DNA of 44,116 nt from Candidatus Cloacimonadota bacterium (GTDB lineage Bacteria; Cloacimonadota; Cloacimonadia; Cloacimonadales; Cloacimonadaceae), in assembly GCA_023228285.1 (NCBI GenBank), contig JALOBM010000014.1, positions 1 to 44,116 on the forward strand, read 5' to 3'. How positions within the stretch are numbered: the first letter of the stretch is position 1; every line of letters begins with the position of its first letter. Made by a program: the position numbers and the translations under genes. The notes under the pieces were generated by a model. That model saw only the letters and a program-made list of their open reading frames with translations. It did no database searches and had not been told where the DNA came from. Shown in pieces: positions 30,489-38,731 of this stretch.

Positions 30489-30803
30489 TTAAGCCCGAAT
30501 CTCGGTAACTTTAATGTCGGTGAATTGCTCACGGTAACCCTTTTTTACACGATAGCCCTTACGGCGTTTGTGATGGTAAATTACCTTTTTCTTGCCTTTA
30601 CCGTGGTCAATAACTTCTGCTACGATCGCGGCGCCTTCGACTACGGGAGTGCCGACAACTACTTCTTCGTCTTTACGAACCAGAAGTACGCGGTCAAATT
30701 CAAGAGTCTGACCGGGCTCTGCCGTATTCAGCAAGGGAACGCGTAGTACTGCGTTTTTTTCAGCCCTGAACTGAAATCCTTTAATGTCAACGATGGCGTA
30801 CAT
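30489..30803 (-). CDS. rplU: 50S ribosomal protein L21
   Basis: The 104-aa protein begins [17 protein letters not shown] and contains [25 protein letters not shown], the L21 signature. Two ATG codons are adjacent (30806 and 30803). The second is chosen because GGAG lies five bases before it, and only two before the first, and because L21 usually begins MYAIV. It heads the rplU-rpmA pair. Confidence 0.96.
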   Translation of the reverse strand: MYAIVDIKGFQFRAEKNAVLRVPLLNTAEPGQTLEFDRVLLVRKDEEVVVGTPVVEGAAIVAEVIDHGKGKKKVIYHHKRRKGYRVKKGYREQFTDIKVTEIRA

Positions 30804-30944
30804 CATATCTCCTTGTAAATTGTCTATGAAAGCTCATGTTTTTTAGTACCCAATATCTGTCAAGCAGAAAGCGCTGAGCTTTCCATAAGTCCCTACAATA
30901 AGCTCACTTAAGCTATACGATAAAAGCAATATCAGGTAATTGCA

Positions 30945-31913
30945 CTATACATCCAGACATTCGGGCTGATAATGAATACAGCGATTTTTACCCGCCTGCT
31001 TGGCCGCATACATAGCTTGGTCTGCTTCCTGGACGATAGTTTCCCCAGTATCTATGCCCATGTGGTAGGAGAGTCCTATACTAACGGTAAAACTAAAGTC
31101 TCCATCGGGAACCGGTATCCGGATCTTTGCCACTTGCTCCCTTACCCTCTCGATTACTATCATTGCTCCTTTGCACGTGGTTTCAGGAAAGACAAAGAGA
31201 AACTCCTCGCCACCCCAGCGCCCCACATAATCGGTGGTGCGAATCTGTTCCTTCAAAACTTTGGCCAGTTCTATCAAAGCTACATCGCCAACATCATGCC
31301 CATATTGATCGTTAATTTTTTTGAAGTTATCCACATCTGCCATAGCTACTGCCAATCCGCGTTTACTACGAGATGAACGCTGAATTTCTTTATCCAAGAT
31401 TTCAGTCAGAACTCTGCGATTGAGCAGTTGTGTAAGGCTATCATGCCTGGCAAGTCTACGTAGTTCTTCCATGGCCTGTTGTAGTTCTTGGTTCGACAAG
31501 CTCAGTTTGCTATTCAAATCCCTCAGGTCTGCTTCTGCTTGCTTTTGTGGATCGATGTCCACAAAAATCCCCACCAATCCTGCTGCTTGTCCTTCCCTAT
31601 CTGTAACCCTGGAGACATGCAAATCTGCCCAGAAGTAAGTACCGTCCTTCTTTACATATCGCCTACTCAGGCGGATTCCGGGGAGCTCACCGGATATCAA
31701 ACGATCATAGTTCGCTTTGCTGGACTGTCTGTCTTCCGGAGGAGTCACATCGTTCACATGCAATCTTTTAGCTTCCTCTGCAGTATAGCCCATCATGCTG
31801 CACCAGGCTGGGTTTACCATCACATACTTCCCTTCCGTATCGGTAAGCCCTATTGCTACTACGGCAGAATCGAAAATCGTTAAGTAAAGATCTTCCAGCT
31901 TCCAGTTTATCAT
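30945..31913 (-). CDS. PAS-GGDEF diguanylate cyclase
   Basis: The 322-aa protein has an N-terminal PAS domain with its PAC motif (about 9-125), a short coiled-coil linker (127-155) and a GGDEF domain (about 156-316). The active site is GGEEF (234-238), and an RTTD inhibitory site lies five residues before it (225-228), so it should make cyclic di-GMP with product feedback. No membrane helices are visible, so sensing is probably cytoplasmic; the PAS ligand is unknown. It stands alone, in the same orientation as rplU and ftn. Confidence 0.95.
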   Translation of the reverse strand: MINWKLEDLYLTIFDSAVVAIGLTDTEGKYVMVNPAWCSMMGYTAEEAKRLHVNDVTPPEDRQSSKANYDRLISGELPGIRLSRRYVKKDGTYFWADLHVSRVTDREGQAAGLVGIFVDIDPQKQAEADLRDLNSKLSLSNQELQQAMEELRRLARHDSLTQLLNRRVLTEILDKEIQRSSRSKRGLAVAMADVDNFKKINDQYGHDVGDVALIELAKVLKEQIRTTDYVGRWGGEEFLFVFPETTCKGAMIVIERVREQVAKIRIPVPDGDFSFTVSIGLSYHMGIDTGETIVQEADQAMYAAKQAGKNRCIHYQPECLDV

Positions 31914-31948
31914 GATTGCTCCTTTCTCCGAGGTGTATCAAGCATAAG

Positions 31949-31981
31949 GGGGAACCCATGGCCCATTATGCCGGGTTCCCC
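31949..31981 (-). terminator. Probable terminator of fprA-ftn
   Basis: GGGGAACCC (31949-31957) and GGGTTCCCC (31973-31981) form a strong hairpin with inner GGC/GCC pairing, 16 bases past the ferritin stop on the minus strand. The following sequence is only weakly T-rich (CTTATGC), so termination efficiency is uncertain. Confidence 0.65.
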
Positions 31982-31997
31982 TGATTGCACTATTATC

Positions 31998-32513
31998 TTA
32001 GTTTTGTGCTTCGTTTACCGGGATATAGACACGTTGTGCCAGATCACGATCTATCATCATGATGCCATGTACATTATCTCCTACCATTTTTAGCATGTTT
32101 ACTATTTTGTCCACCGAAGCTTCTTCTTCCACCTGCTCGTCGATATACCACTGCAGAAAGCTTCGAGTAGCGTGATCGTTGTCTTTAATCGCCAAATCCA
32201 TCAGCTCATTGATGCTTTTGGAGATGAATTTCTCGTGCTCCAAAGCCATCTGAAATGCCTTAAGAGGGTTATCAAATTCATGAGTCGGCTCTGCGATTGC
32301 TTTCAGCTTCACTCTTCCGCCACGTTCTACCAGATAGTTGAAGAACTTCATGGCATGAAAGCGTTCTTCTTTGCCCTGAGCGTCCATCCAATTTGCCATG
32401 CCGTCCAGATTTTGGTCTGCAAACCATGCTTGCATAGAGATATACAAGTATTCCGAATATAGCTCACGGTTAATTTGTTCATTTATGGCATTTACCATTT
32501 TGTTGCTAATCAT
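31998..32513 (-). CDS. ftn: Ferritin (bacterial non-haem type)
   Basis: This 171-aa four-helix protein has the full ferroxidase centre at the usual numbering: Glu17, Glu50, His53, Glu94, with Gln127 and Glu130 of site C. It stores iron and limits Fenton chemistry. The start overlaps the flavodiiron stop by four bases, with GGAGG upstream, so both are translated from one message. The pairing with an oxygen-reducing flavodiiron protein points to an oxidative-stress operon in an anaerobe. Confidence 0.97.
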   Translation of the reverse strand: MISNKMVNAINEQINRELYSEYLYISMQAWFADQNLDGMANWMDAQGKEERFHAMKFFNYLVERGGRVKLKAIAEPTHEFDNPLKAFQMALEHEKFISKSINELMDLAIKDNDHATRSFLQWYIDEQVEEEASVDKIVNMLKMVGDNVHGIMMIDRDLAQRVYIPVNEAQN

Positions 32514-33706
32514 TGTTCCTCCAGTTTTGTTTTTATGCTTTGTTCCAATTTATGCTTTATACTTTCCAAGTCCTCTTTAGATGGGATGTACTGATGTTTG
32601 ATAGGTTCCAGCATCTCAAACCCGCATTCCTTGGGATCACCCAGTAGTTGATGCAGGATGGGTATGCTTTGGCCGCCCCAACCGTAAGAACCAAAGGCAA
32701 GGCCGATGCGATCTTTGGGCGAAAGTCCTTTCAGATAATACAGGAATGCCGCCACTGTGGGCAGGATGGATGAATTCAATGTGGGTGAACCCACTGCGAT
32801 GAATTTGGCATCGATGACATCAGTCATGATATCCGAAATATGGTTATGTTGCAAAGAGAGCAGTTTGGCTTTTATGCCCAGGTTTTCGAAGCTCTCGTGA
32901 ATCGCCTCTGCCATCATCTGAGTAGATTTCCACATACTGTCGTAGATCACCAACCCGCGATGCTTATCGGACACATTATAAGCCCAATCCTTGTAGCCTG
33001 AAACAATCTGCTCGATATTCTCCTCCGTCCAGATCACACCATGACTGGGGCAGATCATCTTTATCTTCAGTGGCGCTGCCAGATCCAATACCTTTTGTAC
33101 CTGTTTGGAATACGGCAGCACGATATTGGCATAATACTTCTTGGCTTCTTCCATCACTATGCCTATGGGTAGTTCGTTTGCGAACCTTTCGGATGAAGCT
33201 ATGTGCTGTCCAAATGCATCATTTGAAAACAGGATTTCTTCCTCGGGACAGTATGTTACCTGATTATCCGGCCAATGTACCATCGGTGTAGTAATAAAGC
33301 TAAGCGTGCGCTTCCCGATGCTGATGCTGTCTCCAGTCTTTATCTCGCAAAAATTCCAATCCTGCTTGTAGTGAAGCTTTAGCCCCTTGATGCCGTTTGC
33401 ATTGGTATAGATCTTGGCGTTGGGAATCAATTTTTGGAGCATGGGCAGACCGCTGGAATGATCCATCTCCACATGGTTTTGGATTACCACATCGATCTTG
33501 GCGGGATCTACCACATCCTTGATGCGGGCGATCATCTCATCGTATAGATAGTACTTTACATTGTCTATCAAAGTGATCTTTTCATCCATGATCAGGTATG
33601 CATTGTAGGTAGAACCCCTCTGAGTAAGGTATCCGTGAAAACTCCTCAGATCCCAATCCACTCCGCCTACCCAATAGATACTTTCCTGCAGTTTTATCGC
33701 TTTCAT
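32510..33706 (-). CDS. fprA: Flavodiiron protein (A-type flavoprotein, oxygen/NO reductase)
   Basis: The 398-aa protein has a metallo-beta-lactamase-like diiron domain (about 1-245) with ligands His78, Glu80, Asp82 and His83 in NHVEMDHSSG, and further His and Asp ligands in HWPDNQ, FSNDAFGQH and CPSHG. A flavodoxin domain follows (about 250-398) with YDSMWKSTQMMAE and VGSPTLNSSILP. No rubredoxin domain is fused, making it class A. It reduces oxygen to water or NO to nitrous oxide using reduced rubredoxin. It is the first gene of the fprA-ftn unit. Confidence 0.96.
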   Translation of the reverse strand: MKAIKLQESIYWVGGVDWDLRSFHGYLTQRGSTYNAYLIMDEKITLIDNVKYYLYDEMIARIKDVVDPAKIDVVIQNHVEMDHSSGLPMLQKLIPNAKIYTNANGIKGLKLHYKQDWNFCEIKTGDSISIGKRTLSFITTPMVHWPDNQVTYCPEEEILFSNDAFGQHIASSERFANELPIGIVMEEAKKYYANIVLPYSKQVQKVLDLAAPLKIKMICPSHGVIWTEENIEQIVSGYKDWAYNVSDKHRGLVIYDSMWKSTQMMAEAIHESFENLGIKAKLLSLQHNHISDIMTDVIDAKFIAVGSPTLNSSILPTVAAFLYYLKGLSPKDRIGLAFGSYGWGGQSIPILHQLLGDPKECGFEMLEPIKHQYIPSKEDLESIKHKLEQSIKTKLEEQ

Positions 33707-34032
33707 CCGTACTCTCCCGTAATAATAATGTTAACTGTTGGCAAACACAATATCTGATCCCCAAAATCTGGGGCAATACCTATATTATAGTGTGGATGAA
33801 CTCAAAATCAAACGGTAATTTTCGCTTGAAGAAGATATCATACATCTGCCATCTGTACGATCATCCCGGAGCTTTTTTAGCTCATAATAATATTGTTACA
33901 TCTCATCATAGAACTTCCTAACGCCACGATCTATTAACAATCTGAAGCACCCAAAAAAAGATAATCCTTGACCATTCTTACTACTCGTGCAGGCATATAC
34001 CTAAATAATCTAAAGCAAGGAGTTCATAACAC
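33707..34032. other. Intergenic region between divergent fprA and TfoX-N genes
   Basis: This 326-base A/T-rich stretch must carry the promoters of fprA (-) and the TfoX-N gene (+). I see no gene. A short CCCCA/TGGGG hairpin lies near 33760. Similar TAATAAT-GTTA stretches occur near 33722 and 33885, but match no known redox operator I can name. Confidence 0.4.
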
Positions 34033-34365
34033 ATGGCCAGCACCGCAGAAACAATGGAATACATTCTGGAGCGCCTTCAGGCACTACCCGGCGTGTACAG
34101 CCGCAAGATGTTTGGGGAATATGCTTTTTATTATATGGACAAAGTGATCGCCATGCTTTGTGACGATCAGTTGTTCGTAAAACCCACAATTGCCGGCAAG
34201 GCTTACCTTGGCAATCCGGAATACGCTCCGCCCTACTCCGGAGCAAAGGACTATTTCCTGATCCCCGAAGATATGTGGGATGACTCCATCTCCCTTTGCG
34301 AGCTGTTCCGTATATCCGAACCCGAGATCAAAAAGCCCGCCAGGAAAAAGCCAAAATCCACATAG
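34033..34365 (+). CDS. TfoX N-terminal domain protein
   Basis: The 110-aa protein matches the TfoX_N family: YILERLQALPGVYSRKMFGEYAFYYMDKVIAMLCDDQLFVKPT, followed by a PPYSGAKDYFLIPE segment and a Lys-rich tail. It lacks the C-terminal TfoX domain of the competence regulator Sxy, so a role in DNA uptake should not be assumed. Stand-alone TfoX_N proteins are widespread and uncharacterised. Start follows AAGGAG. It converges with mutM, 36 bases apart. Confidence 0.92.
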   Translation: MASTAETMEYILERLQALPGVYSRKMFGEYAFYYMDKVIAMLCDDQLFVKPTIAGKAYLGNPEYAPPYSGAKDYFLIPEDMWDDSISLCELFRISEPEIKKPARKKPKST

Positions 34366-34401
34366 AAGCAGAAGATACTACCTGCCGGTTTTATGGAATA
34401 A

Positions 34402-35205
34402 CTATTTCTGGCACACGGGGCAGTAGAAGCTGGAGCGCCCTCCCAGTCGTATGTTTTCCAGCCTGTGTCCTTTGGGGCATTCCTTCTTTTGATACACTTG
34501 CAGATAGTTCTGAAATTCCCCCGTCTTATCATCAATCCGCCGATAATCCGAAATGCTGGTTCCTCCCACTTTCAGTGCCTCTTCCAAGACCGCCTTCCCG
34601 TGTTTGACCACCAGCTTCAGCTCCTTCTTTGTGATGGACTTCCCGGAGCGTTGGGGTCTCACCCTGGCCATATACAATAGCTCGCATACATAGATGTTTC
34701 CCAGACCCGCGACTAGTCGCTGATCCAGGAGCAGGTTTTTGATGGGTGCATTGCGCTCTGCCAGCATCATTTGCAGATAATCTGCACTAAAATCGTCAGA
34801 TAGTGGTTCTACTCCCAGTTCGGGCATAAAGTATCTTAAATTTGTGCTTTTGATCAGGCTTATCTTGCCAAAGGTCCGCGGATCGATGAAGCGTATAACA
34901 TCCCCGCCCTGAAGCAGTATGCGCGCCCGTTCGTGCTTGTGTGGCTGATGGGCGTTAGTATCGTACACCAGTTTTCCTGTCATCCGCAGATGCACAATCG
35001 CCGTAGTACCGTTATCCAGATTTAGCAACATATACTTACCTCTACGGATCGCGGAACTTAGAATTGCAGGGAAAGGATCGGCTCCCAGATCCGGATCCAG
35101 AATTACTGTACCCGGATAGTAGCATTCCAAGCCTGTGATTGTACGATCCTTCAATACAGATATCAGTCCGTCCAAAACGGTTTGTACTTCTGGCAATTCC
35201 GGCAT
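34402..35205 (-). CDS. mutM: Formamidopyrimidine-DNA glycosylase (Fpg/MutM)
   Basis: This base-excision repair enzyme removes 8-oxoguanine and formamidopyrimidines. The 267-aa protein starts MPELPEVQTV, with the catalytic Pro2 and Glu3 after Met removal, so ATG 35205 is preferred over ATG 35208. It contains the beta-lyase Lys in RRGKYM, the helix-two-turn-helix (LLLDQRLVAGLGNIYVCE) and a C-terminal zinc finger. The finger reads CPKGH...YCPVC, so the first knuckle is Cys-x3-His instead of the usual Cys-x2-Cys. It precedes no partner gene; the disulfide oxidoreductase gene lies upstream in the same direction, 18 bases away. Confidence 0.95.
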   Translation of the reverse strand: MPELPEVQTVLDGLISVLKDRTITGLECYYPGTVILDPDLGADPFPAILSSAIRRGKYMLLNLDNGTTAIVHLRMTGKLVYDTNAHQPHKHERARILLQGGDVIRFIDPRTFGKISLIKSTNLRYFMPELGVEPLSDDFSADYLQMMLAERNAPIKNLLLDQRLVAGLGNIYVCELLYMARVRPQRSGKSITKKELKLVVKHGKAVLEEALKVGGTSISDYRRIDDKTGEFQNYLQVYQKKECPKGHRLENIRLGGRSSFYCPVCQK

Positions 35206-35223
35206 CATGCACCTTCCATAATC

Positions 35224-35862
35224 TTACAGAGACTCTTTGATCTTTGCCACTATCATATGTTCCGGAGCTGCACCTTCCTGAAACCATTTCTCATTGATCA
35301 AAGTGCGGGGGACACCTTGAACATTGTATTTCTGAGCCAAGTGTGGAAATTCCGATATCTCCACCATATCCGCCTTTACCTTGTCACTGTAAAATGCCAT
35401 CTGATGCGCCAGGATAACTGCTTTGGGACAATAGGGACATGTGGGCGTTACAAATACCTGCATGTGTACAGGCTTGGCCAGATTGTCCAAAAAGCTCCGT
35501 GTATCGTTGTTTAGCTTTGTAATACCAGTGGATACCATCAGGATCGCCGAGAGCAGCGATGAAAATTCATATCCCGCCGGGATGCCATAAAACCTGATCC
35601 CGTAATCCTTTTCTCCCATCACTGCGATCGCAGGGATCTTGTCCACATCGTACTTCTCTACCGCTTCTTTGTCGCTTTCAAACTGATGCACTTCAAGATT
35701 CAATAAGGGATTGGCAGAGCAAAGCTCTTCCAGTAATTGATGCGTCTCCTGGCAGTGTGCGCACTCAAAGGCTTGAGTAAAAAGCACCAAGCGCACTTCA
35801 TTCTTCATATTTTGCAAAGCTTTCTTCACTTCGTCTATTACTTTATCATTGAGAATCGGCAT
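35224..35862 (-). CDS. Two-domain thioredoxin/glutaredoxin-like protein disulfide oxidoreductase
   Basis: The 212-aa protein consists of two thioredoxin folds in tandem, as in the protein disulfide oxidoreductases (PDO) of thermophiles and anaerobes. The N-terminal unit has CAHC (34-37) and the C-terminal unit CPYC (142-145), and each has its cis-Pro loop (KIPAIAV and GVPRTL). The C-terminal CPYC is probably the main redox centre. ATG 35862 follows AGGAGG; the frame extends to 35946 without a better start. It may reduce peroxidases or repair disulfides and probably shares a transcript with mutM. Confidence 0.92.
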   Translation of the reverse strand: MPILNDKVIDEVKKALQNMKNEVRLVLFTQAFECAHCQETHQLLEELCSANPLLNLEVHQFESDKEAVEKYDVDKIPAIAVMGEKDYGIRFYGIPAGYEFSSLLSAILMVSTGITKLNNDTRSFLDNLAKPVHMQVFVTPTCPYCPKAVILAHQMAFYSDKVKADMVEISEFPHLAQKYNVQGVPRTLINEKWFQEGAAPEHMIVAKIKESL

Positions 35863-36005
35863 TATATCCTCCTGTGGATTTATTAAATTACGATTAACAA
35901 TATAATGAACCTTCGCCACATGGCAAATCTTTCCTGTATGCTCCATATATAGTTAGCACTATTGGTGCTTATGCCACCTGTTTTCAGAGATATGGGGATA
36001 AAAAT

Positions 36006-36089
36006 GGAGGATTCCGCAGCTCCGAACTATAGCGGAGGATTCCGCTCCTCCGAGAATGAAAGAGACGTTGCATCGAAATGCTACAATAC
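36006..36089 (+). repeat. Dispersed GGAGGATTCCG repeat, copy 2 (with partial duplicate)
   Basis: GGAGGATTCCGCAGCTCCG (36006) is followed by GCGGAGGATTCCGCTCCTCC (36032), and then CATCGAAATGCTACAATAC. The second unit matches 10634-10689 in the same orientation. It lies in the 35863-36801 stretch, which holds repeats but no convincing gene. Confidence 0.65.
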
Positions 36090-36180
36090 GGTATGGGTGC
36101 AGATTTCACTGACACTTAAATAGTTGAATCTGCGTGATCTGCGTTATATGCGTTCGATCACTCCAATATGCATCAAGCAG

Positions 36181-36248
36181 TGCCGAAGCCGATATAAAGC
36201 CGTTATCATGCAGTGTTCACTCGATGATCACCCGATGATATCTGCTTC
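36181..36248 (+). repeat. Dispersed 68-bp repeat, copy 2
   Basis: Aligns without gaps to the reverse complement of 10485-10552, with about nine mismatches in 68 by hand count. Relative to the GGAGGATTCCG unit, order and orientation differ between the two loci, so the two repeat types move or decay independently. Confidence 0.75.
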
Positions 36249-36299
36249 ATATCAAGACGAAGGAAAGACTATAATGAGGATTGCAGACTTCCGGATTTT

Positions 36300-36632
36300 G
36301 TGTCGCCCATGAAGGGCTCCGATGGTGGTTATATCACCCATTTCGAGGGGCTTTGCTATCGCTACGCACCCTCGCTGTGATCTGTCTCGCCCCTGACGGG
36401 GCTTGATCGCCGTCTCGCCATCAGCAGAGAGTAAAGCGAGTATTCAACTGCAGCACCGATCAACCACGAATGTTTAGTGGGGCTTCCGGGGTCCTCGCGC
36501 AAATGCGAAGTTTTCGTGGGGCGCTTCAACAGTGAAGCGAAGCGGAACATTCAGCGAAAAAGACATGCCGAGGCACGTGGACTAGCGTAGCTTTCCGTTC
36601 CTCCGGAAGCGTGCATCGGAATGATGCGATAC
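36300..36632 (+). repeat. GC-rich non-coding block with short hairpins and GGAGGATTCCG repeat copy 3
   Basis: Contains CCCC-TGAC-GGGG (near 36391), GCTTCA-ACAG-TGAAGC (36522-36537), and GAATGTT (36468) with AACATTC (36546). At 36585-36632 is a third, partial copy of the unit shared with 10634-10689 (TTCCGTTCCTCCGGAAG then TGCATCGGAATG). Short open frames here lack ribosome sites and recognisable domains. It may be the decayed remains of a gene or mobile element; nothing decides this. Confidence 0.45.
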
Positions 36633-36801
36633 GGTATAGATAACTCTTTACAAACAGTGTAAAACGCTTATATTGTATAGAAAACAGCACATCACCCAAA
36701 GAAAAAGGTTGACTAAGCCTTTGGAGGCAAAATTGTGTCCTTATAAGAGCATATTTATAGAAGTGACATCTCATGCCAGGTCGCTTGCAGGCACGCGAAC
36801 C

Positions 36802-37290
36802 ATGTATTCGCGATTGATTTTTATTCTTTTCTTTACCATCCTGATAGTCAACATCTCTGCTGAAGTACAGACAGAGGATTATCTTATGGTAAAGAATTGG
36901 GATTTGCCTGAGGATGCAGTTTTGCTTTCGGAATTGCATACCCAGGACAATCTCTTGTACCAGAATGATGTACCCTTTTCAGGCTGGACTTATGAACTGT
37001 ATCCCGAAGGCAGTCTGCAAAGGGCCGTGGAATACAAAACCGGCTTGCAGAACGGATTGAACCTGTTGTGGTATCCGGACGGTAGCCCGCAAATGAGTGC
37101 GAACTATCGCAATGGAGTATTACATGGCCGTTTTGTAGGTTGGTATCTAAACGGCAAAGTGATTTATGACATGTTTATAAACAGAGGAACATATGCCTCA
37201 GACAACCTGGAGAGCAGAGATAATCTCCGGCAGGAAGAGGTGGAAATATATGAAAGAGAAGGTAATACCGATGACAGCACCGGCGAATAA
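36802..37290 (+). CDS. Exported MORN-repeat-like protein
   Basis: ATG 36802 begins a signal peptide (MYSRLIFILFFTILIVNISA), giving 162 aa. The frame is open back to 36673 but that part is not conserved-looking and would bury the signal. The mature protein has about three MORN-variant repeats of the form GxxxxxYPEGSLQ, LLWYPDGSPQMSANYRNGVLHG and WYLNGKVIYD, which form beta-hairpin stacks and are common in exported proteins of this bacterial group. Its role is unknown. The 3' end overlaps the start of panB by 41 bases. Confidence 0.7.
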   Translation: MYSRLIFILFFTILIVNISAEVQTEDYLMVKNWDLPEDAVLLSELHTQDNLLYQNDVPFSGWTYELYPEGSLQRAVEYKTGLQNGLNLLWYPDGSPQMSANYRNGVLHGRFVGWYLNGKVIYDMFINRGTYASDNLESRDNLRQEEVEIYEREGNTDDSTGE

Positions 37291-38095
37291 GACTAATAGC
37301 GCACAAAGCTTTGCTCTTATGAAACAGAAGCATCAGAAGATCACGATGATCACTGCCTACAATTTTGCCGAAGGCCGTGCAGTTGCAGCTACCGATATCG
37401 ACGTGATCCTGGTAGGCGATTCCCTGGGGATGGTGGTATTGGGTTATGACAGCACTCTGAAAGTGACGATGGAGGACATGATCTCGCATAGTGCGGCGGT
37501 TCGCAGAGGAGCGCCGGATAAATATATCATCGTGGATATGCCATACATGAGCTATCATCTGGATTCCCGTGAGACCCGGTTAAACGCATCCCGTTTGGTG
37601 CGTGACGGTGAAGCCAATGCAGTGAAGCTGGAAGGCGGATATACATCGCGTCTGAATGCCATCAGGGAAATCGTGGACATGGAAATCCCCGTATGTGCCC
37701 ACATCGGACTCACTCCCCAATCCGTGCTGAAATTTGGTGGATTCAAGGTTCAGGGCAAGAGCGAAAGGGCTCACGAAGAGATCTTCAGGCAAGCTAAAGC
37801 CGTGGAAGAAGCAGGAGCCTTTATGCTGGTACTGGAGGGAATCCCCGAGCTTTTGGGCAAAGAGATCAGCGAATCACTGCATATCCCCACCATCGGCATT
37901 GGAGCAGGAAGATATTGTGACGGCCAGGTCTTGGTCTATCACGACATGCTGGGTTACAGCACAATGCAGGCGAAATTTGTAAGACAATATGCAAACTTGA
38001 ATAAAAGCATTCCCGAAGCCATTATGGACTACAGCCGGGAAGTGCGGGAAGGGCTATTCCCCGCCCGCGAACACAGCTACTATCCCATAGATTAA
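37250..38095 (+). CDS. panB: 3-methyl-2-oxobutanoate hydroxymethyltransferase
   Basis: PanB transfers a hydroxymethyl group to ketoisovalerate, the first committed step of pantothenate and coenzyme A synthesis. Conserved motifs are MITAYNFAEGRAVAATDIDVILVGDSLGMVVLGY, the metal-site Asp in VDMPYMSY, KLEGG, HIGLTPQS and IGIGAGRYCDGQVLVYHDMLG. ATG 37250 follows GAGGTGGAAATAT and gives 281 aa; ATG 37271 is an alternative. The start lies inside the MORN gene. No panC or panD is seen nearby. Confidence 0.95.
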   Translation: MKEKVIPMTAPANKTNSAQSFALMKQKHQKITMITAYNFAEGRAVAATDIDVILVGDSLGMVVLGYDSTLKVTMEDMISHSAAVRRGAPDKYIIVDMPYMSYHLDSRETRLNASRLVRDGEANAVKLEGGYTSRLNAIREIVDMEIPVCAHIGLTPQSVLKFGGFKVQGKSERAHEEIFRQAKAVEEAGAFMLVLEGIPELLGKEISESLHIPTIGIGAGRYCDGQVLVYHDMLGYSTMQAKFVRQYANLNKSIPEAIMDYSREVREGLFPAREHSYYPID

Positions 38096-38111
38096 GTGTG
38101 AGGAAAACGAC

Positions 38112-38726
38112 ATGGCAAACGAAAGAACAGAAAATATGAGTCCCGACGAGAAATTTACAGCAATCGCGAATCTTAAAGAGAAATTGGAAGACAACTTTGT
38201 AGCTCTGGGCGAGCTATTGAGTGAGATAAAGCGCAGCAAACTATATCGCTTCAAGGGTTATGACAGCTTCAAGGACTTTGTGGAAGCGGAATATCAGCTT
38301 TCCGGGTCTCTGGCGGGAAAATTGGCCTCAACCTTCGACCTCTATGTGGAAGAGATGGATGTGGACGAGGTAAGCGTGAAAGAGATAGGTTTTGAGCGCT
38401 TGCAACTGATCAAACCAATGGTACAAAAAGCTAATTGGGACGAGCGGGAACTCTGGATGCAGAAGGCTGTAGAGACACCTACAAATGAGCTTCGCAGCGA
38501 GATTAAAGAGCTGAAGAAGAAAGATAAAGAGGACGACTCGGACCTCAAAAAAGTGTTTATAGATCAATATCTGGAGAAGATGACAACATGGTTCAATTGC
38601 TCTAAAAGTGAGCTGAATTTCAAGCTCGCTCTTTACTTTCAGGAGAGTGACCTGGAAGCCGTAAAGAAATTGGTGAAAGAGCGCCAACGCGCTTTTGAAC
38701 AGGAAATCCAAACGAACAAGGAGTAA
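38112..38726 (+). CDS. Helical protein of unknown function (204 aa)
   Basis: The protein is strongly charged and predicted helical, with no signal peptide or membrane segment. A central segment (LGELLSEIKRSKLYRFKGYDSFKDFVEAEYQLSGSLAGKLAST) resembles the helix-turn-helix-like region of some plasmid and phage DNA-binding proteins, but I cannot assign a family. A coiled-coil stretch (ELRSEIKELKKKDKEDDSDLKK) follows. It starts after TGAGGAAAACGAC, and the PorX-like gene begins five bases after its stop, so the two are probably co-expressed and may act together. Confidence 0.8.
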   Translation: MANERTENMSPDEKFTAIANLKEKLEDNFVALGELLSEIKRSKLYRFKGYDSFKDFVEAEYQLSGSLAGKLASTFDLYVEEMDVDEVSVKEIGFERLQLIKPMVQKANWDERELWMQKAVETPTNELRSEIKELKKKDKEDDSDLKKVFIDQYLEKMTTWFNCSKSELNFKLALYFQESDLEAVKKLVKERQRAFEQEIQTNKE

Positions 38727-38731
38727 GCTGC

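Noticed and set aside
34033..34365. Competence regulator TfoX/Sxy
   Set aside because: Only the N-terminal domain is present and no competence genes are nearby.
36124..36312. Small plus-strand frame in the repeat region
   Set aside because: It exists because the 68-bp repeat is open in that frame. The related copy at 10485-10552 lies in a different context with no start or ribosome site.
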